IMG/VR virus record: IMGVR_UViG_3300042470_000463
Span: 1 to 23,012 of that record
Length of the DNA stretch: 23,012 nt
Source: a virus
Direction: 5' to 3' (one strand)
Shown here: positions 1 to 6,585 of the stretch, one piece after another
Position numbering within the stretch: position 1 is the stretch's first letter
Layout: every line of letters begins with the position of its first letter
Notes under the pieces: model-generated
Told to the model about the DNA's origin: nothing
The model's input: only the letters and a program-made list of their open reading frames with translations
Database searches by the model: none
Program-made: the position numbers and the translations under genes

Positions 1-1
1 G

Positions 2-100
2 TGGGCTGCCGCCGACCAGGCCGTGCTGCTGCCGAGCGTTGAGGTGATCCCGTGGGCCGACGCTCTCGCACTGCTCCCGCCAGATCCACTGCAAGGCTAA
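2..100 (+). CDS. C-terminal end of an unidentified protein (partial)
   Basis: Reading frame 2 is open from the window edge to a TAA at 98-100 and encodes 32 residues, ending in PPDPLQG. The start lies upstream of the window. The residues are mostly Ala, Leu, Pro and Asp and show no recognisable motif, so no function can be given. It is on the same strand as the late genes that follow, and a 113-base gap separates it from the next start codon. It is called only because the frame is open with typical GC-rich codons up to the edge; a chance open frame of this length is possible. Confidence 0.4.
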   Translation, partial: WAAADQAVLLPSVEVIPWADALALLPPDPLQG

Positions 101-213
101 CGCCACGCCACCCTAGCCTAGAGACACGAAACCCGCCCGATAGCAGCGTGTTGCACGTACGCTAAAGACAGGCCACGCATCGGCACAACGCCGGGCCATT
201 CACGGAGGACGCC

Positions 214-570
214 ATGTCAGAGTCGAAGATCCGCCGCAAGAGCAAGGTGCACTCGTTCACGCTCTCGACCGCCACTGCGGTGGCCAACACCATCCCCATG
301 TTCGACATGGCCGGCGGCATCGTTGAGGTCGGCACCATGAGCACCAACGCCACGCAGTTGAATCTGTTTGTGGCAGACGTTGAGGCCGGGCCGTTCTACC
401 AGCTGTACGACAAGGACGGGGCCGTGGTGAAGATCACGCTGTCGGCGTCCACGGCTGACGGTCGGGCGTATGCCATGCCCGACGAGGTGTTTGCGGCCCA
501 GTTCATCAAGTTCGTGTCCGCGAGCACCAACAGCACTGGCACCGTTGGCACGGTGATGTTCAAGGGCTGA
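214..570 (+). CDS. hypothetical small structural-type protein (118 aa)
   Basis: The gene encodes 118 residues beginning MSESKIRRKS. The ATG is supported by a GGAGG at 204-208 with a 5-base spacer. The first ten residues are basic; the rest is rich in Ser, Thr, Ala and Val with alternating hydrophobic positions and no membrane segment, which suggests an all-beta fold. Its style resembles the small proteins encoded at 7916, 10064 and 15259, all next to head or tail genes. It ends one base before the ATG of the HNH gene, so the two are probably translated together. A virion decoration or accessory role is an inference from composition and context only; no family was recognised. Confidence 0.75.
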   Translation: MSESKIRRKSKVHSFTLSTATAVANTIPMFDMAGGIVEVGTMSTNATQLNLFVADVEAGPFYQLYDKDGAVVKITLSASTADGRAYAMPDEVFAAQFIKFVSASTNSTGTVGTVMFKG

Positions 571-571
571 C

Positions 572-1396
572 ATGCCCGACAGGCTGCCGACGTTCAAGCC
601 GCCGTGGGTTGGGCAGCGAAAGCGGCCACGGGCACCTGACACTAATCGGCCATCGGCAACCGCTCGAGGCTATTGCTCGGCTGGGTGGAAGGCCGCACGG
701 CGTGAAGTGCTGCTGCGTGATAACTACCAGTGCCAGGCTCCTGGCTGTGGCCGTATCGTGACGGGCCGCAACGCTCACGTCGATCACGTCGTACGCAAGA
801 GCGAGCTGCCGAGCGACGACGTGTCTGGCCTACAGACGCTGTGTGCCTCCTGCCACAGCAAGAAGACGCGGCGTGAGATGCAGGGCCGCGAGGCACCGCA
901 GAAGTGGACGCTGCATCCTGAGTGGGTACGGCCAGCCATCATCCCGGTGACGCTTGTGTGCGGCCCTCCTGCGTCTGGCAAGAGCACCTATGTGGACATG
1001 CACAAAGGGCCGACCGACTTGGTCATTGACCTGGACGTGATCGCCTCTTGCTTGGCTGGCACCACGCTGCACGCATGGGGAGCCAAGTGGATCGGGCCTG
1101 CCGTGCGAAAGCGGAATGACATCATCGGTACGCTGAGCAAGTCAGAGGCTAGACGCCATGCACGTGCGTGGCTTGTGGTCGCTGAACCTGAAGCCATGCA
1201 GCGACAATGGTGGGCAGATCGGCTGGGCTGCGACCGCATCATTGTTGTTGAGGCACCTGCCTCTCAATGCGAAGCACGCATCGCAACAGATCCAGAGCGT
1301 GCCATGCAGTCAGGCAGGGCGAACCAATGGTGGTCGAACTACACACGCCGAATTGGCGACGAACGGATCGTGCATCGCAAGTGCGAAAAGCCCTAG
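572..1396 (+). CDS. HNH endonuclease fused to a P-loop NTPase/kinase-like domain
   Basis: The protein is 274 residues and has two parts. Residues about 35-105 form an HNH/McrA-type nuclease: a Cys pair at C54 and C59, the His-Asp-His core HVDH at 69-72, and a second zinc pair with the last His in CASCH at 91-95. The middle Asn usual in the family is not obvious; GLQTLC occupies the place where NLQxLC is common. Residues about 125-274 carry a Walker A motif, GPPASGKST (131-139), then a VIDLD strand (151-155), resembling small P-loop kinases. HNH proteins beside terminase genes are known to assist terminase cleavage and packaging in HK97-like phages, and this position fits that role. The fused P-loop domain is not part of that standard protein; its substrate is unknown. 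A homing-type nuclease is the alternative. Confidence 0.85.
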   Translation: MPDRLPTFKPPWVGQRKRPRAPDTNRPSATARGYCSAGWKAARREVLLRDNYQCQAPGCGRIVTGRNAHVDHVVRKSELPSDDVSGLQTLCASCHSKKTRREMQGREAPQKWTLHPEWVRPAIIPVTLVCGPPASGKSTYVDMHKGPTDLVIDLDVIASCLAGTTLHAWGAKWIGPAVRKRNDIIGTLSKSEARRHARAWLVVAEPEAMQRQWWADRLGCDRIIVVEAPASQCEARIATDPERAMQSGRANQWWSNYTRRIGDERIVHRKCEKP

Positions 1397-1457
1397 AAAA
1401 CAAGGGTAAAACGCACGCGACACGCAGAAAAGCCTAGAAACCAAGGGCAAACGTGCG
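1385..1457 (+). repeat. imperfect direct repeat, two copies
   Basis: Two similar stretches, 1385-1417 and 1427-1457, both read GAAAAGCC, then CTAGAAA, then CAAGGG, then AAACG followed by CACG or TGCG. The offset is about 42 bases, with a few substitutions and small length differences. The stop codon of the HNH gene lies inside the first copy, so the last three codons are part of the repeat. Tandem sites next to terminase genes can be protein-binding sites such as terminase-binding elements of a cos region. That reading is inference; a decayed duplication would look the same. Confidence 0.55.
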
Positions 1458-1640
1458 GCTAAAAAAATTACATCGTGAAAACTTTGGGCCGTCGAAGATA
1501 AACCGCGTTCGGGGCAGCGTGCGTACGCGGCATCGAAATTGCCGAGGTTTTTTAACAATTTAGCCGGCAAAGTTGGCCCCTTAGAGCGGCACGCAACGTG
1601 CAGTTTCGTGAGTTTCCTAACAATCGGCCCGAGGTGAATC
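1397..1640. promoter_or_regulatory. AT-rich intergenic region upstream of terminase, possible cos or regulatory region
   Basis: This is the longest non-coding gap in the window (244 bases) and is clearly richer in A and T than its surroundings, with an A7 run near 1461. It holds the second copy of the direct repeat, an 8-base palindrome GCGTACGC (1521-1528), and an inverted repeat AAATTG (1536-1541) / CAATTT (1556-1561). No convincing -35/-10 pair was found. In lambda- and HK97-like phages, cos lies next to the HNH and small terminase genes, which makes this the best candidate for a packaging site. A late-gene control region is the other possibility. Confidence 0.4.
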
Positions 1641-2108
1641 GTGGCAAAAGCAGGACGCAGACCAAAGCCGACAGCACTTCGGATTCTCGAAGGCACCGTG
1701 AAAGGGCCGCCGAAGCGGGAGCCATCGGCACCGGTCGGAGTTCCGCCGATGCCTGAGCGGCTGAAGGTTGACGAGATCGCCACTGCCAAGTGGCACGAGC
1801 TTGCCGGCATCCTGTCGCGGATGGGCGTGCTGACTACTGGCGACGGCGAAGCCTTGGCCACGCTGTGCGAGGTGCACTCGGCTGAGCAGTCGTGCCTGCT
1901 GCAGCTGCGGGCGGGCGGTGCCGTGATGCACACCGACCTGGGTGGCGTGAAGCCCAACCCGGCAGGTCCGCTTTACCGCTCACTTGTTGCCATGAAGGCT
2001 AGCCTGCTGAGTGAGTTCGGCCTGACGCCTTCCTCGAGGACGAAGCTTGCCACGCAAGTCGAAGTCAAAAAAGACGAGCTCGAAGAGTTCTTCGCCGCCC
2101 ACGGATAA
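1641..2108 (+). CDS. terS: terminase small subunit (P27 family-like)
   Basis: The gene encodes 155 residues. It starts at a GTG preceded by GAGGTG at 1631-1636. The N-terminus, GRRPKPTALRILEGTVKG, is the typical opening of P27-type small terminases, and the following PPMPERLKVDEIATAKWHEL region fits the same family. The small subunit recognises the packaging site on phage DNA and loads the large subunit. The downstream large-subunit frame begins inside this gene, giving a 62-base overlap and probable translational coupling. An antisense frame over the same DNA is a shadow. Function is by family and position; DNA-binding specificity cannot be read from the sequence. Confidence 0.9.
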   Translation: MAKAGRRPKPTALRILEGTVKGPPKREPSAPVGVPPMPERLKVDEIATAKWHELAGILSRMGVLTTGDGEALATLCEVHSAEQSCLLQLRAGGAVMHTDLGGVKPNPAGPLYRSLVAMKASLLSEFGLTPSSRTKLATQVEVKKDELEEFFAAHG

Positions 2109-3657
2109 GCATCGGCCGGGGCTCGACCAGGCGAAGGCCAAGCGGGTCTATGAGTTCTTTGAGAAGGTGCTCAAGCACTCAAAGGGCCAGACGGCCGGTC
2201 AACCATTCCTGCTGCTCCCGTGGCAGAAGTACGTGCTCGGCGAAATCTTCGGTCGGTGTAAGCCGGACGGTACTCGCCAATACCGTCAGGCGTACATCGA
2301 GATCCCGAAGAAGAACGGGAAGTCAACGCTACTCGCCGGCATCAGCCTGTACGCCTTGCTCGCAGACGGCGAAGCCGGGGCGGAAATCTACGGTGCGGCA
2401 AGCGACCGCGAGCAGGCCGGCATCATCTACCGCGAGGCGGCGTCGATGGTCCGCTCTTCACCGGCACTGTCGAAGGTGCTCGAGGTGCTCGACTCGCGGA
2501 AGACGATCATTCACAAGGCGAGCAACTCGTTCTACCGGGTGCTGTCGGCGGATGCGTTTCGGGCTGAGGGGCTGAACGTGCATTGCCTGCTATTCGATGA
2601 GCTGCATGCCCAAAGGGGCGACAGGCGTTTATGGGATGCGCTCCGTTACGGCGGCGCTGCCAGACGACAGCCGCTCTGCCCCGTGTCGATCACGACGGCC
2701 GGCGAGGCCAACAAGTCGCACTTGTGGTACGAGCAGCACGACTACGCCGAGCGGTGCATCGCCGACCCGGCGTTTGATCCATCGTTCTTCGGCTGCATCT
2801 ACGCGGCCGACCGCGAGGATGACTGGAAGTCTCCCAAAGTTTGGCACCGTGCAAATCCGTCCCTCGGCGAGACGATCAGCGAGGAGTCTTTCGCGGCCGA
2901 CTGCCGCGAGGCCGAGAACTCCGCGACAAAGCTGAACTCGTTCCTGCGGTATCGGCTTAACATCCCGACTACGTCAGACGTGCGGTGGCTGCGGCCAGAC
3001 CAAATCGCCGCGTGCATGGGGCCGCTGTCCGAGCCGCTTGAGGGCCGGGAGGTGTGGTGCGGGCTCGATCTAGCCAGCAACTATGACACCACGTGCTTCG
3101 CGGCTGTGGCCCCCAACGATTCGGGTGGCTACGACGTGCATGTTATGGCGTGGATACCTGAGCACAACGCTGCTGAGCGGGAGCGCAACGACCGGGTGCA
3201 GTACACGGCGTGGCACCGGGACGGGTGGCTGACGTACACCGAGGGCCGCAGCACGGACTACAAGCGAGTAAAGGCCGACATTCTGGATTTTGCCCAGAAG
3301 CACCGCGTCCGCAAGTTGGCCATCGACAGATGGAACGCGACGCAGCTGGCCACCGAGCTCTCGGACGAAGGCTTGCCGGTGACGTTGTACGGGCAGGGTT
3401 TTGCGTCGATGACAGCGCCGACGCGCCGCCTAGAGGCTCTTGTGGTCGATGGAAAGGTGCGGTTTGGCTTGAATCCGTTGGTAGGTTGGCAGTTAGGCAA
3501 TGCGGCCGTCCAGACAGATCCAGCCGGGAATCTGAAGGTCAGCAAGGCCAAGAGCACGGAACGTGTGGACGCGGTGGTAGCCACCATCATGGCCGTAGGC
3601 GTTCACATGGGCGAGAGCATGAAGCCCGCCGATATGCCCGAGATTTCCTTCTGGTGA
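2047..3657 (+). CDS. terL: terminase large subunit
   Basis: The protein is 536 residues if the TTG at 2047 is used; a GAGGA at 2036-2040 with a 6-base spacer supports this. It is the packaging motor: an N-terminal ATPase with a Walker A-type loop, IPKKNGKST (residues 86-94), and a Walker B, CLLFDELH (180-187), then an RNase H-like nuclease with acidic residues at GLDLASNYD (339-347), LAIDRW (424-429) and near VDAVVATI (507-514). Length and motif order match HK97-type large terminases (Terminase_1 family). The Lys/Ser-rich first 20 residues are probably flexible, and the exact start is the only uncertain point. The portal gene starts four bases after its stop. Confidence 0.95.
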   Translation: MPRKSKSKKTSSKSSSPPTDKHRPGLDQAKAKRVYEFFEKVLKHSKGQTAGQPFLLLPWQKYVLGEIFGRCKPDGTRQYRQAYIEIPKKNGKSTLLAGISLYALLADGEAGAEIYGAASDREQAGIIYREAASMVRSSPALSKVLEVLDSRKTIIHKASNSFYRVLSADAFRAEGLNVHCLLFDELHAQRGDRRLWDALRYGGAARRQPLCPVSITTAGEANKSHLWYEQHDYAERCIADPAFDPSFFGCIYAADREDDWKSPKVWHRANPSLGETISEESFAADCREAENSATKLNSFLRYRLNIPTTSDVRWLRPDQIAACMGPLSEPLEGREVWCGLDLASNYDTTCFAAVAPNDSGGYDVHVMAWIPEHNAAERERNDRVQYTAWHRDGWLTYTEGRSTDYKRVKADILDFAQKHRVRKLAIDRWNATQLATELSDEGLPVTLYGQGFASMTAPTRRLEALVVDGKVRFGLNPLVGWQLGNAAVQTDPAGNLKVSKAKSTERVDAVVATIMAVGVHMGESMKPADMPEISFW

Positions 3658-3660
3658 CGC

Positions 3661-4920
3661 ATGGAAGCGACGGCAGCACTGCCCGAAATCAAGTTCCTCG
3701 ATACCCGCATGTCCCGCTGGGATGACCTCGTGGCCATGGCCGGCGAGAGTGGCGTGAGGATCACGCCCGAGACGGCGATGAAGACGGCGGCGTACTTCGC
3801 GTGTGCCCGCGTTGTGGCCGAGACGGTGGCGAGCCTTCCACTCCACCTCTACCGCAGGCTTGATGACCACAACAGCGAGCGGGCCAAGGATCTTCCGCTC
3901 TACAACGTGCTGGCCCGCCGGCCCAACAAGTGGCAGACACGCTACGAATGGGTCGAGCAGATGTGCCTTCATCTTGGCTTCTACGGAAATTCGTACCAGT
4001 GTAAGGTGGCCGGCGACCGTGGCAGCGTCAGCGAACTGCACCCGCTGAATCCGGCCGGCATGAAGGTGGTGCAGGAAAACGACATGTCTCTTTCTTACGT
4101 CTACACGGACCCGAGCACGGGCCGGCAGCAGGCGTACCGAGATGACCAGATCATGCACGTGCGGTGGCTGTCGTTTGACGGCGTGCACGGCGAGGTGCCG
4201 GTCGAGCTTGGCAAGGACGCCATCGGGCTGGCCCGTGCCCTCGAGCAGTACGCCGCGACGTTCTACCGGAATAACGCCCAGCCCGGCATCATCCTGCACA
4301 CGGACCAGGCGTTGCCCCGCGAAGTCCGCGAGCAGCTGCGGGACCAGTGGGAGAGCGCCCATCGTGGCCCGGCCAAGGCTGGGCGAACGGCGATCCTCAG
4401 CAACGGACTCAAGGCCGACAGTGTCTCGGCGACGAATCAAGAGAGTCAGCTGGCCGAGCTCTGGATGCAGTCGCTGTTGGCCATCTGCCGCTGCTGGCGG
4501 ATGCCGCCGCACATGATTCAGGAGTTGGGCCGGGCGACCTGGGGCAACCTGCAGAGCGAGATGGTGAGCTTCGAGAAGTTCACCATTGCCCCGTGGCTGC
4601 GGCGGATCGAGGGTGCCATCGAGCGTGACGTGCTGCCAGAGGACGGCGATCTGTACGCCGAGTTCTTGGTCGAAGGGCTGCTGCGTGGCGACATCACGAC
4701 TCGCTATCAGGCGTACGAAATCGCCATCCGAAACGGGTGGATGAAGCCAGAAGAGGTTCGGCAGAAGGAGAACCTCGGGCCGATGCAGTCGCCAACGAAT
4801 GACTCGCCCGGCGAGGTTGAAGACACGCCAGGCGACATGGGCGAAGACGTGGCCGAGGTGGCTGCCGGCACGAGCAAGGACACGCCGGCAGACGTTGAGG
4901 ACGATGCCAATGGCGGTTGA
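3661..4920 (+). CDS. portal protein, HK97 family
   Basis: The gene encodes 419 residues. The segment from about residue 38, AAYFACARVVAETVASLPLH, is the signature opening of HK97/lambdoid phage portals, followed by the expected LPLYNVLARRPN and YEWVEQM regions. Portal proteins form the dodecameric ring at one head vertex, through which the terminase pumps DNA and to which the tail connector binds. The C-terminal 50 residues are acidic and low in complexity (Glu, Asp, Gly, Ala), as is common in portals. It follows terL by three bases and overlaps the first codons of the protease gene by 11 bases. Confidence 0.95.
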   Translation: MEATAALPEIKFLDTRMSRWDDLVAMAGESGVRITPETAMKTAAYFACARVVAETVASLPLHLYRRLDDHNSERAKDLPLYNVLARRPNKWQTRYEWVEQMCLHLGFYGNSYQCKVAGDRGSVSELHPLNPAGMKVVQENDMSLSYVYTDPSTGRQQAYRDDQIMHVRWLSFDGVHGEVPVELGKDAIGLARALEQYAATFYRNNAQPGIILHTDQALPREVREQLRDQWESAHRGPAKAGRTAILSNGLKADSVSATNQESQLAELWMQSLLAICRCWRMPPHMIQELGRATWGNLQSEMVSFEKFTIAPWLRRIEGAIERDVLPEDGDLYAEFLVEGLLRGDITTRYQAYEIAIRNGWMKPEEVRQKENLGPMQSPTNDSPGEVEDTPGDMGEDVAEVAAGTSKDTPADVEDDANGG

Positions 4921-6310
4921 CCTCAAGCCCACGGCTGGCATGGCCGAGGCTGCTCGCACCGGGCTGCGGCTGCACAACGAAGGCAAGAGTGGCGACGGGC
5001 TCAAGCCTGAGACGGTGCGCCGGGCCAACATCATCGCCGCCCGCGAAGAACTCACTGAAGATCACGTACGCGAGATGAACGCCTGGTTTGCTCGGCACGA
5101 GGCCGACCGCAGGCCAGGCTGGAACAAGCCGGGAGACGAGACGCCGGGCTTCGTGGCGTGGATGCTGTGGGGTGGCGACGCTGGCCGCACGTGGTCGGCA
5201 GACAAAGTCGAACAGATGGACCGCGAATCCGAGAGGAGCGAGAGCATGGACGCCAGCAACATTGAGCGCCGCGATTGGGAGTTCGCCGAGGACGGCGGTG
5301 CCGTGGTTGAAACCCGTGCGGACGGGCGGCCCGTGCTGACCGGCTACGCGGTGCGATACAACACGCTGAGCGTGGATCTCGGCGGCTTCCGCGAGACCAT
5401 CCTGCCGGGTGCCTTCGACAAGGTGCTGAGCCGCCAGCGTGGCAAGCAGGACGTGGTGGCACTGTTCAACCACGATCCGAATCAACTGCTGGGCCGCACG
5501 TCAAGCGGGACGCTCGAGCTCACAAGCGATGACAAGGGGCTGAGGTATTCGGTCGTGCTGCCCAACACGGAACTGGGCCGCACCATCGGCGAGCTCGTGG
5601 CCCGTTCCGATTTGCGTGGATCGTCGTTCGCGTTCACCGTGGAGCCACGCGGCGAGCAGTGGGCACCAGGCGAAGACGGCAAGCCGCGACGCTCGATCCG
5701 CGAGGTGTCTGGCCTCTACGATGTAAGCGTAGTGACCCATCCTGCATATAGCAGCAGCACTACGGCAATCGCTCGCCGAAGCATGAATGAGTGGCTTGCG
5801 TCGCAGGCAACTGAAGAGAGGTGCAGCTGCCAAGAGGCTCAGGCCGATCAGCCTGCCGCTGCGCCAGAAATTGACGCCCAGGCTATTGCTGTGCGTCTGA
5901 AGGCGGCGGTTCTCCGCACGTTCCTGCGTGGCTTTTGCCCAACTGGGCAAGGCGGCGGGATCGACAACAGTTGCGGAAAAGAAGGCGGTGGCGGCGGTGG
6001 AGACGGCGGCGATGGTGGAGGATCAGGCGGAAGCGATGGAGGTTCGGCAAAAGGATCTGGCAGCGCCCCTGGCGGACTGAAGTCACCGTCGAAGAAGCAC
6101 GACACGCCGCTGCCGAAGAGCAAGTCGAAGCTCAACCTCGACACCGCCAAGGAAGCCATGGGCAAGATGGGCTACAAGGTCGGAAAAAGCCAGACGAAGA
6201 AAGTCGGCAAGGGCTATGTGACCATGGTCGAAGTCACCGACAGCAGTGGCCATACCGCCAATCTCACGACCGACGAAGTCAAAGACCTTGTGTACGACAA
6301 CCGCAAGTAG
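4910..6310 (+). CDS. prohead protease with extra N- and C-terminal domains
   Basis: The ATG at 4910 is preferred because GAGG at 4897-4900 is nine bases upstream; an in-frame ATG at 4904 is possible. The product has about 466 residues, roughly twice a normal HK97-type prohead protease. Residues 1-110 form an alpha-helical region (GLKPETV, MNAWFARH, ETPGFVAWMLWGG) that I recall from other phage head proteins. Residues about 114-290 are the S78/U35-type protease, with the likely catalytic His in LFNHD (H188) and Ser in LRGSSFAF (238-239). Near residue 343 comes CPTGQGGGIDNSC, then a long Gly/Ser linker, then a small basic C-terminal domain (about 404-466). The protease should cleave scaffold and the capsid N-terminus during head maturation. 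Roles of the end domains are unknown. Confidence 0.88.
   Translation: MAVDLKPTAGMAEAARTGLRLHNEGKSGDGLKPETVRRANIIAAREELTEDHVREMNAWFARHEADRRPGWNKPGDETPGFVAWMLWGGDAGRTWSADKVEQMDRESERSESMDASNIERRDWEFAEDGGAVVETRADGRPVLTGYAVRYNTLSVDLGGFRETILPGAFDKVLSRQRGKQDVVALFNHDPNQLLGRTSSGTLELTSDDKGLRYSVVLPNTELGRTIGELVARSDLRGSSFAFTVEPRGEQWAPGEDGKPRRSIREVSGLYDVSVVTHPAYSSSTTAIARRSMNEWLASQATEERCSCQEAQADQPAAAPEIDAQAIAVRLKAAVLRTFLRGFCPTGQGGGIDNSCGKEGGGGGGDGGDGGGSGGSDGGSAKGSGSAPGGLKSPSKKHDTPLPKSKSKLNLDTAKEAMGKMGYKVGKSQTKKVGKGYVTMVEVTDSSGHTANLTTDEVKDLVYDNRK
5233..5248 (+). promoter_or_regulatory. possible internal ribosome binding site and start in the protease gene
   Basis: GAGGAG at 5233-5238 is followed after seven bases by an in-frame ATG at 5246. 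Starting here would give a protein of about 354 residues beginning MDASNIERRD, which drops the N-terminal helical domain and starts just where the canonical prohead protease fold begins. It may produce a second, shorter isoform. It could also be a chance purine run in a Glu/Arg/Ser-coding stretch. Confidence 0.4.
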
Positions 6311-6318
6311 GAGCAGGC

Positions 6319-6513
6319 GTGGCAAGACCGGGTGACATCTGCCCCCAGTGCGGCAAGGGTCGCATCCGCACTCGCTCGAGCGTGCAGGCCGGCGAACATT
6401 CGCAGGTACGGTACATCGAGTGCCAGTGCTGCACGTTTCGCTCCAAGCAAGTCGTGCCGGCCGAGTACATCTGCCGCCGGTCCCTTGTAAATACAAACAC
6501 TAGGCGAGGCTGA
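6319..6513 (+). CDS. small zinc-ribbon protein (64 aa)
   Basis: A GTG start at 6319 is placed by GGAG at 6310-6313 with a 5-base spacer. It encodes 64 residues with a zinc-binding pattern: CPQCG (C8, C11) and, 23 residues later, CQCC (C35, C37, C38). The spacing and the basic segment RIRTRSS loosely recall the Ogr/Delta-type phage late-gene activators, but the match is too weak to assign. The gene lies between the protease and the major capsid gene and ends five bases before the hairpin that covers the capsid start. A nucleic-acid-binding or regulatory role is therefore plausible but inferred. The last codons contain the AT-rich palindrome TTGTA-aa-TACAA (6485-6496). Confidence 0.75.
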   Translation: MARPGDICPQCGKGRIRTRSSVQAGEHSQVRYIECQCCTFRSKQVVPAEYICRRSLVNTNTRRG

Positions 6514-6515
6514 GT

Positions 6516-6585
6516 GGCATCCTTGGCGTAGTGTGAACGACAGACACGGACTGTCACCGTTCACAACTACGGAGTGCCAAGGATG
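6516..6585 (+). promoter_or_regulatory. long hairpin sequestering the major capsid start codon
   Basis: The left arm, 6518-6539 (CATCCTTGGC, GTAG, TGTGAACG), is complementary without interruption to three right-arm blocks: CGTTCACA (6558-6565), CTAC (6567-6570) and GCCAAGGATG (6576-6585). Only one base (6566) and five bases (6571-6575, GGAGT) are left unpaired. The final block contains the capsid ATG (6583-6585), and the five-base bulge is its Shine-Dalgarno. The loop can form a further ACAG/CTGT pair of 4 bases (6540-6543 with 6551-6554). No run of T follows, so a simple terminator is unlikely. It looks like a translational switch or RNA/protein-binding element. Confidence 0.75.

Noticed and set aside
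101-213. Possible promoter upstream of the gene at 214
   Set aside because: TTGCAC at 151-156 has no acceptable -10 at 16-18 bases. Nothing else promoter-like was seen in the gap.
1310-1957. Minus-strand open frame across the non-coding gap before terS
   Set aside because: It overlaps the HNH end and the terminase small subunit, lacks a ribosome site, and its residues show no pattern beyond antisense composition.
3493-5055. Long open frame on the minus strand (about 520 codons) across the portal gene
   Set aside because: It is the antisense shadow of the portal and part of the protease gene. GC-rich codon bias on the plus strand keeps the opposite frame free of stops. No ribosome site or family motif was seen.
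5986-6045. GGC/GGT-rich repeat-like DNA in the protease gene
   Set aside because: It encodes a Gly/Ser linker, so the DNA repeat is explained by the protein sequence; it is not reported as a separate DNA repeat.
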